Positions 7,543-14,809 of a stretch of DNA of 33,027 nt are shown in pieces. The number at the start of each line of letters is the position of its first letter. The stretch's first letter is position 1. The position numbers were made by a program, and so were the translations under genes. The stretch comes from a virus: positions 1 to 33,027 of the IMG/VR virus record IMGVR_UViG_3300042731_001223; one strand, given 5' to 3'. A model generated the notes under the pieces. That model was not told where the DNA came from. It saw only the letters and a program-made list of their open reading frames with translations, and did not search any database.

Positions 7543-8487
7543 ATGGCATATCCAATTTCTCCGAGTGCAGGTACTCAGGCGTTTACTCCGCCGAGTCCTG
7601 CGTATTCGGGCGTCTTCATCCCGGAGCTTTGGTCCGGCAAGATCATCGAGAAGTTCTACGACGCAACCGTTCTGGCTGCGATCGCTAACACGGACTACGA
7701 AGGTGAGATCACGAGCTACGGCGACAAGGTTGTCATTCGCACCAAGCCGACCATCACGATCAACAACTACAATGCTTATGACGCGCTGAGCACTCAGACG
7801 CCGAGCAGCACGGTTGTTGAGCTTCTGATTGATCAGGGTAAGTACTGGTCTACGGTTCTTGACGATGTAATGGAAGTCCAGTCTGACCTCGACCATCTCA
7901 GCATGTGGGCTGATGATGCGTCCGAGCAGATGAAGATTGACATTGATACCGACGTACTCGCTGGTATCGGTGCAGGCATTGCAGCTACGAACCAAGGCGC
8001 AACCGCAGGCGTACAGAGCGGCACGTCGCTCAACCTCGGTGCAGCCGGTTCGCCGTTCGCTGTCAGCACGACCAACGTCATCGACAAGATCATCGAATGC
8101 GGTCAGATTCTTGACGAGAACAACATCCCGGAAACGGGTCGTTGGTTTGTTATCCCGGCGTGGATGGCAGCGCTCATCAAGCGTTCTGACCTGAAGGATG
8201 CTTCGCTCACGGGCGACGGCATGACCATGCTGCGTAACGGCCGACTCGGTATGATCGACCGCTTCACGCTGTATGCGTCGAACCTTCTGCCGTTTGGCTC
8301 GACCGATGCCGCTCATAGCTGCTTCTTCGGGCACTCGCATGGTCTGACGTTTGCTTCGCAGCTTACGAAGGTCGAAACTCTCCGTGCTGAAAGCACCTTT
8401 GGTACGATCCTGCGCGGTTTGCAGGTCTTCGGCTACAAGGTAGTTGACGGTACGGCACTTGGCGTCCTTTACGCTTCGAGAGCATAA
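7543..8487 (+). CDS. Major capsid protein (HK97-fold type)
   Basis: 314 residues with a very good ribosome binding site, AGGAGAG, before ATG 7543. The pattern is that of short podovirus-type coat proteins: N-arm with FIPELWSGKIIEKFYDATVLA, then YGDKVVIRTKPTITINNYNA, a spine-helix region (VMEVQSDLDHLSMWADDASEQ), the A-domain segment GRWFVIPAWMAALIKR, and a C-terminal strand LRGLQVFGYKVVDGTALGVLY. Position between scaffold and adaptor genes supports the call. It is followed directly by a strong intrinsic terminator, a common way to make more coat message than downstream message. A long antisense open frame across this gene is taken as a by-product of its codon bias. Confidence 0.9.
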   Translation: MAYPISPSAGTQAFTPPSPAYSGVFIPELWSGKIIEKFYDATVLAAIANTDYEGEITSYGDKVVIRTKPTITINNYNAYDALSTQTPSSTVVELLIDQGKYWSTVLDDVMEVQSDLDHLSMWADDASEQMKIDIDTDVLAGIGAGIAATNQGATAGVQSGTSLNLGAAGSPFAVSTTNVIDKIIECGQILDENNIPETGRWFVIPAWMAALIKRSDLKDASLTGDGMTMLRNGRLGMIDRFTLYASNLLPFGSTDAAHSCFFGHSHGLTFASQLTKVETLRAESTFGTILRGLQVFGYKVVDGTALGVLYASRA

Positions 8488-8504
8488 GTCAGTTACGCTG
8501 AATG

Positions 8505-8534
8505 AGGAGGGGGACTTTCCCCCTCCTTCTTTTT
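8505..8534 (+). terminator. Intrinsic terminator after the capsid gene
   Basis: AGGAGGGGGA (8505-8514) pairs perfectly with TCCCCCTCCT (8518-8527) around a three-base CTT loop, and a T-rich run TTCTTTTT follows to 8534. This is a textbook rho-independent terminator 17 bases after the coat stop and 13 bases before the next ATG, so downstream genes need read-through. Confidence 0.92.
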
Positions 8535-8547
8535 GACTGAGGAAATT

Positions 8548-8853
8548 ATGGCTCACAAGTATCTGAAATCGTTGATCACAGGTGTTGTACTCCCCTACGT
8601 AGAAGCTTCTCTTTTGAGCAAGAACGTCAGGGTAATGACTCCCGAAGAGTGCGCTGAGTACGAAGCATCGTTGCCCGGTGGCGTCAAGACCCCGGCCGCT
8701 GCACCTGAACCGACCCCTGCTCCGGAACCGGTAGCTGTTGCAGCTATTGAAACGCCGCCGACAGAGGTTAAAAAGGGCGTCACTGTAACCAGAGATATCT
8801 CTGAAGGTGAGCCTAATGTTGACGAAGTGATTGCGGCCCTTGAGGTAGATTAG
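8548..8853 (+). CDS. Small protein with Pro/Ala linker, downstream of capsid
   Basis: 101 residues from ATG 8548, chosen over TTG 8533 because GAGGAA lies just upstream and the TTG falls in the terminator T-tract. Residues 1-40 (HKYLKSLITGVVLPYVEASLL and NVRVMTPEECAEYEASLPGG) look folded, followed by an Ala/Pro/Glu linker (PEPTPAPEPVAV) and an acidic C-terminal helix (PNVDEVIAALEVD). No family is recognised. Sitting between coat and adaptor it could be a minor head, decoration or completion protein; this is context only. Its TAG overlaps the next GTG start by one base. Confidence 0.65.
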   Translation: MAHKYLKSLITGVVLPYVEASLLSKNVRVMTPEECAEYEASLPGGVKTPAAAPEPTPAPEPVAVAAIETPPTEVKKGVTVTRDISEGEPNVDEVIAALEVD

Positions 8854-9197
8854 TGGCAAGAACCATCGACGACGTTATCTCCGATGCTCGCGTCATATTG
8901 AATGACAGCGACGGAGAACGTTATACCGATGCGCAATTGATTTCAGATTTTAACAGTGCTGTATCCATGACGAAGATGCTTCGTCCGGATGCTTTTGTAC
9001 TGGGTGAGGAATTACCGGAATATGCCGTGACCGATTTGGGTTCGAACACGGCTTTTCCGTTACCGGAAATTTTCTACCAGAGCTTTGTCTACTATCTGGC
9101 TGGCAACGCCGAGCTGAGGGATGACGAGTTTGCAGTCGATAACAGAGCGATGGCTTTACTATCAGCGTATCGGAGAAACTTGACGGGCAGAATGTAG
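8853..9197 (+). CDS. Head-tail adaptor-like protein (DUF6682-like)
   Basis: 114 residues from GTG 8853, which overlaps the previous stop. The start ARTIDDVISDARVILNDSDG followed by YTDAQLISDFNSAV and MLRPDA fits the short helical adaptor family often labelled DUF6682, in which RxxLND, W/YTDAELL and LRPDA motifs recur. These proteins dock under the portal to extend the connector. The length is typical of that family. It is followed by a second adaptor or tail-tube-type gene, so the two probably form successive rings of the short tail. Confidence 0.7.
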   Translation: MARTIDDVISDARVILNDSDGERYTDAQLISDFNSAVSMTKMLRPDAFVLGEELPEYAVTDLGSNTAFPLPEIFYQSFVYYLAGNAELRDDEFAVDNRAMALLSAYRRNLTGRM

Positions 9198-9209
9198 CAG
9201 GAGTGAACA

Positions 9210-9887
9210 ATGCCGCAGAGTGGCTTTGAAGACGGATTCACAGTTACCAATAGTGGCTCCCTCGATATTTGGGTTAAAGAACTCCATGCTAAGGTGCCCG
9301 GTGCTATTGAAGGGTATATCTACGACCAGCTTAAGCTGACAATCTCTGACTTCTTTCAGAGAACAGCCGCATGGCGGACTTCAATAGGCCCCATCATTTG
9401 CCCTGCAAACGATGGCAGGTATGACTTCAATCCGGTAGATGCTTTTTCCGATGTAATTCAGGTGCTGCGTGTCTATCGCAACGGCACTGACTTGATGCCT
9501 ATTCCCGCAACGGGGATTTACGATTCTCAAGAAACGTCTACATCAAGCGTTCCATCTAGATACTTTGTTAACCCATATCACGTACTCCATCTAAAGCCGA
9601 CTCCGGCTGTAGACATTACTGATGTCTACGCTGATGTTGCACTTACTCCTCGTTTCCGCGACGACAACAAGATTGCTGACTGGATAGTGACTCGGTTCTA
9701 CGAGCCTATAAAAGCAGGCGCGTTAGTTCGTCTATACGAGGAGCCTGACAAGATGTATTCAAATCGCGACCTTGCTGAGTATTGGGGCAGAAAGTATCGC
9801 TCTGAAATCGCAAGGGCGCGGATTATCGGGTTCGACAATTTCAAAAACGGCCCTCATCCTTGGCAATTTAATAGAGGGAATATGTAA
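9210..9887 (+). CDS. Tail tubular/adaptor-like protein
   Basis: 225 residues with strong AGGAG before ATG 9210. The layout resembles podovirus adaptor proteins of the T7 gp11 type: an N-terminal helical region (LDIWVKELHAKVPGAIEGYIYDQ, split by a Gly), a central beta domain (RYDFNPVDAFSDVIQVLRVYRNG), the proline-turn segment SSVPSRYFVN, and a C-terminal helical bundle (LVRLYEEPDKMYSNRDLAEY, then a helix rich in Arg/Ala). It would form the ring between portal and nozzle. The assignment rests on fold pattern and position between a DUF6682-like adaptor and fibre genes. Its TAA overlaps the next ATG by one base. Confidence 0.65.
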   Translation: MPQSGFEDGFTVTNSGSLDIWVKELHAKVPGAIEGYIYDQLKLTISDFFQRTAAWRTSIGPIICPANDGRYDFNPVDAFSDVIQVLRVYRNGTDLMPIPATGIYDSQETSTSSVPSRYFVNPYHVLHLKPTPAVDITDVYADVALTPRFRDDNKIADWIVTRFYEPIKAGALVRLYEEPDKMYSNRDLAEYWGRKYRSEIARARIIGFDNFKNGPHPWQFNRGNM

Positions 9888-10204
9888 TGGCGATTTTGGA
9901 ACGCTTTACGAAGCAGCCAAACGACAATTTAAAGTACACCATAGACTACCGAGATTGGTTGCCTACTGGAGTATCTGTTGCTTCCTGCGTCGTTTCAGAT
10001 GTTTCTGTGATCAACTCAAGCGCATCTGATGTAGGAGAGCCTACGCTTACTGCTTCAGTTCCGGTTGTTGTCGGCGGGAACCTCGCTACATTTTTTACTG
10101 CCGGCGGGACTGATGGGAAGAATTACAAGGTAACTTTTCTGGCAACCATGAGTGATACTCAAGAGCTAGAGAGTGAAATTGAATTTAGGGTGACTGACAC
10201 ATGA
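9887..10204 (+). CDS. Fibre-tail adaptor-like beta-sandwich protein
   Basis: 105 residues. The opening FTKQPNDNLKYTIDYRDWLP matches the pattern K-(D/Q)P-x-x-x-L-x-Y-x-I-D-(W/Y)-x-x-W-L of a small phage family often named fibre-tail adaptor. The end is a clear beta hairpin (YKVTFLATMSDTQELESE, then EFRV), giving an Ig-like sandwich. Overlaps of one base upstream and four bases downstream (ATGA) couple it tightly to its neighbours. The role, joining fibres to the tail, is inferred from family resemblance and from the fibre gene immediately after it. Confidence 0.65.
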   Translation: MAILERFTKQPNDNLKYTIDYRDWLPTGVSVASCVVSDVSVINSSASDVGEPTLTASVPVVVGGNLATFFTAGGTDGKNYKVTFLATMSDTQELESEIEFRVTDT

Positions 10205-11208
10205 CCGTTTTATTTTCAAACAATGCGTCTGGCACGCTAAGTGTAGAACTGACTTCTTCAATAGCTGACCAGACTATTGTTCTACAAAGTAATGAGGGCG
10301 GATTATTTCCAAACCCCTCATCCCCAGATTTTTTCTACGTCACGCTTGAAGACACTGCTGGTAACGTAGAAATTTGTCAATGCACCGCAAGGTCTAATGA
10401 CACTCTCACTGTTTTTCGCGGTGTAGACAACACCATTGCACAAGCCTTCCCTGTAGGTTCAAAAGTAGAACTGCGGGTTACTAACGCAGTGCTTAATTCT
10501 TTCGTTCAGACTAGAGGCGATGCGATGACCGGTCCGCTGGACATGAACGGTCAAGAAGTGCAGGACGCTGTTTTAACGAGTGGCGGCTCCGGTGTAATTC
10601 AAGGTTTGCCTATTCGTGGTTCCGATAACGGTACTGCTAATGAGCTGCTTGTTCCGTCAGGCGGAGCTGCACCTACTATTGGCGGCAATGCGATTGTTAC
10701 TTCGGCAGATTTAGGGACATATGTTCCGACGACACGGACGCTTACAGGCGGGCAAGGCATTGCTGCGATAGGCGACCTCTCCACTAACCGTACTATTGAC
10801 TTAGCCGTTTCTGAACTTACGCAGATTGAAGGTAATGCTCTTGCTGCCGCCGATGACTTCCTTGTCTACGACGCAGACGCTGCTGCACATAAACGCATGG
10901 CGTATCAAGATGGCGGAATACGGGTCACTGTAGAATCAGGCACTTCTCGTGTGCTGACTGCTGCAGACATGAACACGTATATCCGGTGTACCAACGGCGG
11001 GGCTACTACAGTCACGCTGAACACCGGAGTAGGCACTGTTGGCAATGTTGTGATTATTGAACAAGGCGGCGCTGGTACTGTTACCGTTAACGGCACGGCC
11101 ACGGTAAATACGGCTGCTTCTTCGCAAGCGACAAGAGCGCAATACAGCGTCATCATCCTTGTTTGCTATACGGCAAATAGCTGGACGTTATATGGAGATG
11201 CTTCGTAA
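10201..11208 (+). CDS. Tail fibre-like protein
   Basis: 335 residues. The N-terminal 100 residues are beta-rich, including FYVTLEDTAGNVEICQCTAR and NDTLTVFRGVDNT, resembling a virion-attachment domain. The segment TRGDAMTGPLDMNGQEVQDA (residues about 104-123) carries the GDxMTGxLxMxG motif typical of phage tail-fibre shafts. A Gly/Thr/Ala-rich stretch (LTGGQGIAAIGDLSTNRTID) and a trimer-like beta-helical C-terminal region (TTVTLNTGVGTVGNVVII) follow. Fibres trimerise and contact the cell surface. The upstream adaptor-like gene and the small tip-like gene downstream suggest a three-gene fibre set. The stop overlaps the next ATG. Confidence 0.78.
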   Translation: MTVLFSNNASGTLSVELTSSIADQTIVLQSNEGGLFPNPSSPDFFYVTLEDTAGNVEICQCTARSNDTLTVFRGVDNTIAQAFPVGSKVELRVTNAVLNSFVQTRGDAMTGPLDMNGQEVQDAVLTSGGSGVIQGLPIRGSDNGTANELLVPSGGAAPTIGGNAIVTSADLGTYVPTTRTLTGGQGIAAIGDLSTNRTIDLAVSELTQIEGNALAAADDFLVYDADAAAHKRMAYQDGGIRVTVESGTSRVLTAADMNTYIRCTNGGATTVTLNTGVGTVGNVVIIEQGGAGTVTVNGTATVNTAASSQATRAQYSVIILVCYTANSWTLYGDAS

Positions 11209-11663
11209 TGTCTCCCATGATGTGGTTGCTCGCAGGGCTAGCTCCGAAACTGCGGTCTCTGACAGTTTCTATGGGCAATTACAATGTAGGACAAACCTCG
11301 ATCTCGCCAGCCGATGCTGGGGGAGGGATCAGTATTAGAAGTGACGGTACCGTGTATACGCGCCCGTTTTTCAATACAACATACAGCTTCCAAGAAAACT
11401 GGCTGATATCTGGTTCGTCTAGCGATGTCTGGGCGGAGTACTCCGTCAACAGCTCAACAGGAGACGCATTTACAACTGACGATTTCGGCGGCCCCGGCAA
11501 CCGAGTTTCTTGCGGGGTTAACCGCGATTTGGAGCTGCTTGAAACGGCTGACGGCTTTTCGGTTAATACTCGTAACATTACGATCAGTTTTTATGACGCT
11601 GCTTCTGGTGGAAATTTACTGGACACGGCCATTGTGGCCTTTGAAGCAAGCGTCGAAGTGTAG
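11208..11663 (+). CDS. Small beta-rich protein, fibre-tip-like domain
   Basis: 151 residues. A short hydrophobic N-terminus (MSPMMWLLAGLAPKL) precedes a beta domain. From about residue 24 it resembles the last 120 residues of the 940-residue tail fibre: shared SPADA, a following G-rich strand, a W-x-x-SGSSSD region against W-x-NSGTASS, and the terminal EASVEV against EASVEL. It is therefore probably the same fold used as a separate subunit, such as a fibre tip, chaperone-like cap or alternative receptor-binding domain. The N-terminus could be a signal or simply a buried segment; I cannot decide. Its ATG overlaps the previous stop by one base. Confidence 0.65.
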   Translation: MSPMMWLLAGLAPKLRSLTVSMGNYNVGQTSISPADAGGGISIRSDGTVYTRPFFNTTYSFQENWLISGSSSDVWAEYSVNSSTGDAFTTDDFGGPGNRVSCGVNRDLELLETADGFSVNTRNITISFYDAASGGNLLDTAIVAFEASVEV

Positions 11664-11672
11664 GAGATATTT

Positions 11673-11825
11673 ATGGACCATGTAGTAACGTTAGGTTTGG
11701 CAGCAGCCGGTATTTTGGCAATGTACATATTGTATCGCGCTTACAAAGGGTTTTCGTCTGACAGCAAAAAACCGAAAGGCAGTGCAGGCGGTAAAAAAGA
11801 CGCTGAAAGCAAGCAACAGCACTAG
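11673..11825 (+). CDS. Short single-TM protein, lysis region
   Basis: 50 residues from ATG 11673, with GGAGA eight bases upstream. Residues 5-23 (VTLGLAAAGILAMYILYRA) form one membrane helix. The remainder is a Lys/Ser/Gly-rich tail ending KQQH, so the expected topology has a short N-terminus and a cytoplasmic basic tail. It sits 9 bases before a holin gene and is likely a small lysis accessory, antiholin or pinholin-like protein; none of these can be distinguished by sequence. Confidence 0.65.
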   Translation: MDHVVTLGLAAAGILAMYILYRAYKGFSSDSKKPKGSAGGKKDAESKQQH

Positions 11826-11834
11826 GAGGTCATC

Positions 11835-12266
11835 ATGCTGGGCGATCTTATCAAGTCAACTATCGGGCCGATCATTGATGGGGTTCTGGACTTTATCCCA
11901 AACCCCAAAGAACGGCAGAGAGCTAAGGAACAGCTAGAAACTCAGATGCTTGGTGCGATGACTTCGCTCGTGCAGGGCCAGCTTGAAATCAATAAGGAGC
12001 AGGCTAAACACTCTAGCGTTTTTGTTGCTGGGGCGCGTCCCGCAATCATGTGGATTTGTGGGGCAGGTATTGCGTGGAATTTTGTAGCGAAACCCATAAT
12101 TACGTGGGTAGCGTTTTTGCTTGGTTTTGATTTGCAAGGTGCGCCAGAACTGGACACCTCTGAGCTGACTACAATTCTGCTTGGAATGTTAGGTTTGGGT
12201 GGCCTTCGTACTTACGAAAAACGCCTTGGTGTGGCTCGCGATGCTATTAAGGAGCCTAAAAAATGA
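11835..12266 (+). CDS. Holin, 3-TM gene-transfer-release type
   Basis: 143 residues with strong AGGAGG before ATG 11835. The middle is an amphipathic helix (NPKERQRAKEQLETQML), followed by GARPAIMWICGAGIAWNF, whose GARPxxxW motif and downstream KPIITW are typical of the three-TM holin family first named in gene transfer agents (PF11351). Membrane helices are at about 69-85, 87-100 and 112-125. Holins open the inner membrane at the end of infection. Neighbours on both sides are small membrane proteins, making a compact lysis-like cassette, but no endolysin is present. Its stop overlaps an ATG at 12263 that begins only a short out-of-frame reading frame. Confidence 0.82.
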   Translation: MLGDLIKSTIGPIIDGVLDFIPNPKERQRAKEQLETQMLGAMTSLVQGQLEINKEQAKHSSVFVAGARPAIMWICGAGIAWNFVAKPIITWVAFLLGFDLQGAPELDTSELTTILLGMLGLGGLRTYEKRLGVARDAIKEPKK

Positions 12267-12306
12267 ACGAGCAAACTGATGAGAAAAAAGACCGAGGCGA
12301 TTTTCT

Positions 12307-12546
12307 ATGGAAACAGGAGAACTTGTTGTGGCCCTCGTGGCGCTGGCGTTCGGTGCTTGGGCAGGCGTGGTTGCATGGCTCGGGAATGGAATCCGGAGTG
12401 ATTTACGTACCATCGCGAGGGAGCTTGATCAGCAAACTGACAAAATGAATTCGTACATTATCCAGACAGAAAAACGTTTAGCTGTTCTTGAGGATCGTGT
12501 ACATAATGCGCGACATACTGCGCCTACGATTGTAAACCCAACTTGA
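12307..12546 (+). CDS. TM plus coiled-coil lysis-region protein
   Basis: 79 residues. One N-terminal membrane helix (LVVALVALAFGAWAGVVAWL, about 6-25) is followed by a heptad-like coil (TIARELDQQTDKMNSYIIQ and EKRLAVLEDRVHNA), the layout of small phage proteins such as XhlA- or spanin-type accessories. GAGG nine bases before ATG 12307 supports this start. An ATG at 12263 overlapping the holin stop opens a different frame that reads through the same DNA with an unlikely Trp/Arg composition, so the 12307 frame is preferred. Role in lysis is inferred from position and topology. Confidence 0.65.
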   Translation: METGELVVALVALAFGAWAGVVAWLGNGIRSDLRTIARELDQQTDKMNSYIIQTEKRLAVLEDRVHNARHTAPTIVNPT

Positions 12547-12554
12547 GGTGATTT

Positions 12555-12914
12555 ATGGGAACTGCAAGCCAACAGCATAAGCTGGACATCCGGGGGTACA
12601 ACTCCCTTGGAGGTAGGAAGGCACTTGTAAAAGTAACGAGCAATTTCGGCACGAACGCTGTGGATGCCGTTGTTGAGCTTGGCGGTCGGTGGAGTTCGAC
12701 GGACTCTATCACTGTTCTAACGGACATCGGCGCAGGCAATGTGAACAGCACATACAGTCCGTCCGGAGATGTGACGGCAGAAGCTGCTGCTACGGCGCTA
12801 GCTGCCGTGATCAACGCACAGGCTGACCACACCGCTTCGGCCGCTTCAAACGTAATCCGCATTACGAAGACAACGGCGGGTACTGTAGAAGTTGTGAGTG
12901 CTGTTATCTCTTAA
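12555..12914 (+). CDS. Small beta-rich virion protein, unknown
   Basis: 119 residues with GAGGTG before ATG 12555. The N-terminus (HKLDIRGYNSLGGRKALVKV) is basic; the rest alternates strands and short helices, with EAAATALAAVINAQADHTAS followed by SNVIRITKTTAGTVEVVS. Segments of the form (A)INA...ASASxNVIxITK recur in phage tail and fibre proteins. It directly precedes the nozzle-like gene (stop/start overlap of one base), so a tail component is likely. I do not recognise a specific family. Confidence 0.6.
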   Translation: MGTASQQHKLDIRGYNSLGGRKALVKVTSNFGTNAVDAVVELGGRWSSTDSITVLTDIGAGNVNSTYSPSGDVTAEAAATALAAVINAQADHTASAASNVIRITKTTAGTVEVVSAVIS

Positions 12915-14809
12915 TGCTAATCCAGCTCAAAGATTTCGGTGGGCTAGCGCCCAAGATTTCAGACCGCTCACTGCCGCCTAACTACGCGACCATAGCGGAT
13001 AACTGTCAGTTGTACTCCGGAGAAGTCCGGGGTCTCAGGCAGCCTTTGGCTGTAGCAAACCTCTCAGCCGAAATCTTCACCGTTAAAAGGGCTTACCGGC
13101 TTAACGACGGGTCTACATCTATTGCCGATGCAACAGGCGACTGGATTGCTTTTGACGACAACAATGTCAACTTCCTACGAGGAGCATTGAAGAATGATTC
13201 CTTTGACCGCTACTACGCAGCGGGGGGAACTCAACAGCCTGTTGTAGCTACTGCTACCGAATGGGCTGCTGGCTCTACTCCTTGGGATTTAGGCGTACCT
13301 GAACCGACGGTTGCCCCGACAGTTACACCTCCTGCTTCGGGAACTGTTGATGAAACAAGAGCCTACGTATATACATTCGTCAATATCTGGGGTGAAGAAT
13401 CTGCGCCATCTCCAGCATCTGCCCCTGCCACTGGCGACATTGGTGCTACGTGGGAGCTATCGAACATGCAGGTTGCTTATCCTGTTGCCGGTAACTTTCA
13501 GGTTATTGATAAGATACGTGTGTATCGAACGGTCACGGGTACTAATAGCGTTGACTACAGATTTGTAGCGGAAGTAGACCCTATAGCCAGCACGTATAGC
13601 GACGATCAATCAGTTGATGTTGTATCCCTTAACGAGTCCATACCCTCCATAGGCTGGGGATTGCCTCCCAGTGGGTTGCAGGGCATTGTCAATATGGCCA
13701 ACGGCATTATGGCGGGGTTTGTTGGCAGAGATATCTATTTCAGCGAGCCGTACCGCCCCCACGCTTGGCCTGCTGAATATGTCCTTAGCGTAGATGCTCC
13801 GATTGTAGGGCTGGGAGTTTACCAGTCAGGTGCTGTTGTCTGCACCACGTCGAACCCGTTTGTAGCTACAGGCATGTCTCCTGAGTCAATCATTCTGGCT
13901 AAGCTCGACGACGTTGAACCATGCCAAAGTTTCAGGAGCATCATCAGCGGCCTTGACGGGGTACTGTATGCCTCGCAGAACGGCATGGTGCTGGTTAACC
14001 AGTCAGGCGCTACCAACATTACCCAGCCGCTGGTTACTCGTAACGAGTGGCGCGATGAATATTTCCCCGGCAGTTGTCAGTGTGCGACTGACGGCTCCCG
14101 AGTGCTGGCGTTTTACAGTGTAAATCAGGGGTGGATTTTTACGCCCAGCGAACCGCTTGGCCACCTTGTTGACTTAAACGGTTTCGTAGATGTTGAGTCT
14201 GTACAGAGTGATCCGTTTACGGGCGAGGCTTACTTTGTATCTCAAGACACGGTATACCTGTGGAACCCAACCAATACCATCCCTCTTACGTTTACATGGA
14301 GATCGAAAGTCTTTGAGACGCCGTATCCTGTAAACATGGGAGCGTACAGAATCCAGTACGAAGACGTAATTGCCGAGGCTGATTTTGAGCCGGGGTATGA
14401 TTACTCCGCGTACAACACTTCGCGTTTTGGTGCCAGCCAGATTCGAGTATTCAACAGCTTTTCTGAACTGACAATAACGACCAGCCCGCTTAACACCTTA
14501 AACCTTGCACCTGTCAACGGAGTTAGGGTTGAGTCCGGAGTAACTGATTCTCCACCTGTGGTGCAGAACAGGATGCCTATTGGTGGGAGTCCGCTAATAG
14601 ATGAAAACCTGACTCTGGTACGCGACCAAGTACGTGTGCGTATTTGGGGCGATGGTGAGCTTCGGTACGAGAAAGAGATTACCAGTCAAGACATGCAACG
14701 TTTGCCCAGCGGCTACAAAGCCGACAAGTGGCAGATAGAACTTGAGACTGCACAAAGTATTTATTCGTTCAAGATGGCTGGTACAGCCATAGAGTTGAAG
14801 AAGGCGTAA
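12914..14809 (+). CDS. Tail nozzle-like protein
   Basis: 631 residues. It begins with the pattern FGGLAPKISDRSLPPNYATI then NCQLYSGEVRGLRQP, common at the start of podovirus nozzle or tail tubular B-like proteins (residues on a D-LP-x-x-A-x-x-A-x-N-C-x-L-x-x-G-x-L/V-R-x-L-R pattern). Blade-like beta repeats follow: YVYTFVNIWGEESAPSPASA (a fibronectin-like strand pair), DIYFSEPYRPHAWP, DGVLYASQNGMVLVN and GEAYFVSQDTVYLWN, suggesting a beta-propeller core. The C-terminus ends with MQRLPSGYKADKWQIELE, as in many such proteins. Nozzle proteins cap the short tail and open for DNA exit. The adaptor upstream and fibre downstream support the role. Confidence 0.75.
   Translation: MLIQLKDFGGLAPKISDRSLPPNYATIADNCQLYSGEVRGLRQPLAVANLSAEIFTVKRAYRLNDGSTSIADATGDWIAFDDNNVNFLRGALKNDSFDRYYAAGGTQQPVVATATEWAAGSTPWDLGVPEPTVAPTVTPPASGTVDETRAYVYTFVNIWGEESAPSPASAPATGDIGATWELSNMQVAYPVAGNFQVIDKIRVYRTVTGTNSVDYRFVAEVDPIASTYSDDQSVDVVSLNESIPSIGWGLPPSGLQGIVNMANGIMAGFVGRDIYFSEPYRPHAWPAEYVLSVDAPIVGLGVYQSGAVVCTTSNPFVATGMSPESIILAKLDDVEPCQSFRSIISGLDGVLYASQNGMVLVNQSGATNITQPLVTRNEWRDEYFPGSCQCATDGSRVLAFYSVNQGWIFTPSEPLGHLVDLNGFVDVESVQSDPFTGEAYFVSQDTVYLWNPTNTIPLTFTWRSKVFETPYPVNMGAYRIQYEDVIAEADFEPGYDYSAYNTSRFGASQIRVFNSFSELTITTSPLNTLNLAPVNGVRVESGVTDSPPVVQNRMPIGGSPLIDENLTLVRDQVRVRIWGDGELRYEKEITSQDMQRLPSGYKADKWQIELETAQSIYSFKMAGTAIELKKA

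Noticed and set aside
7495-8859. 454-codon antisense open frame across the major capsid gene
   Set aside because: Arg/Cys-rich product without recognisable motifs; the plus strand carries a clear coat protein with a strong ribosome binding site and terminator.
12263-12448. 61-codon frame starting at the holin stop
   Set aside because: Trp/Ser/Arg-rich product; the overlapping frame at 12307 has a membrane helix and coiled coil. A leader role is noted as a weak finding only.
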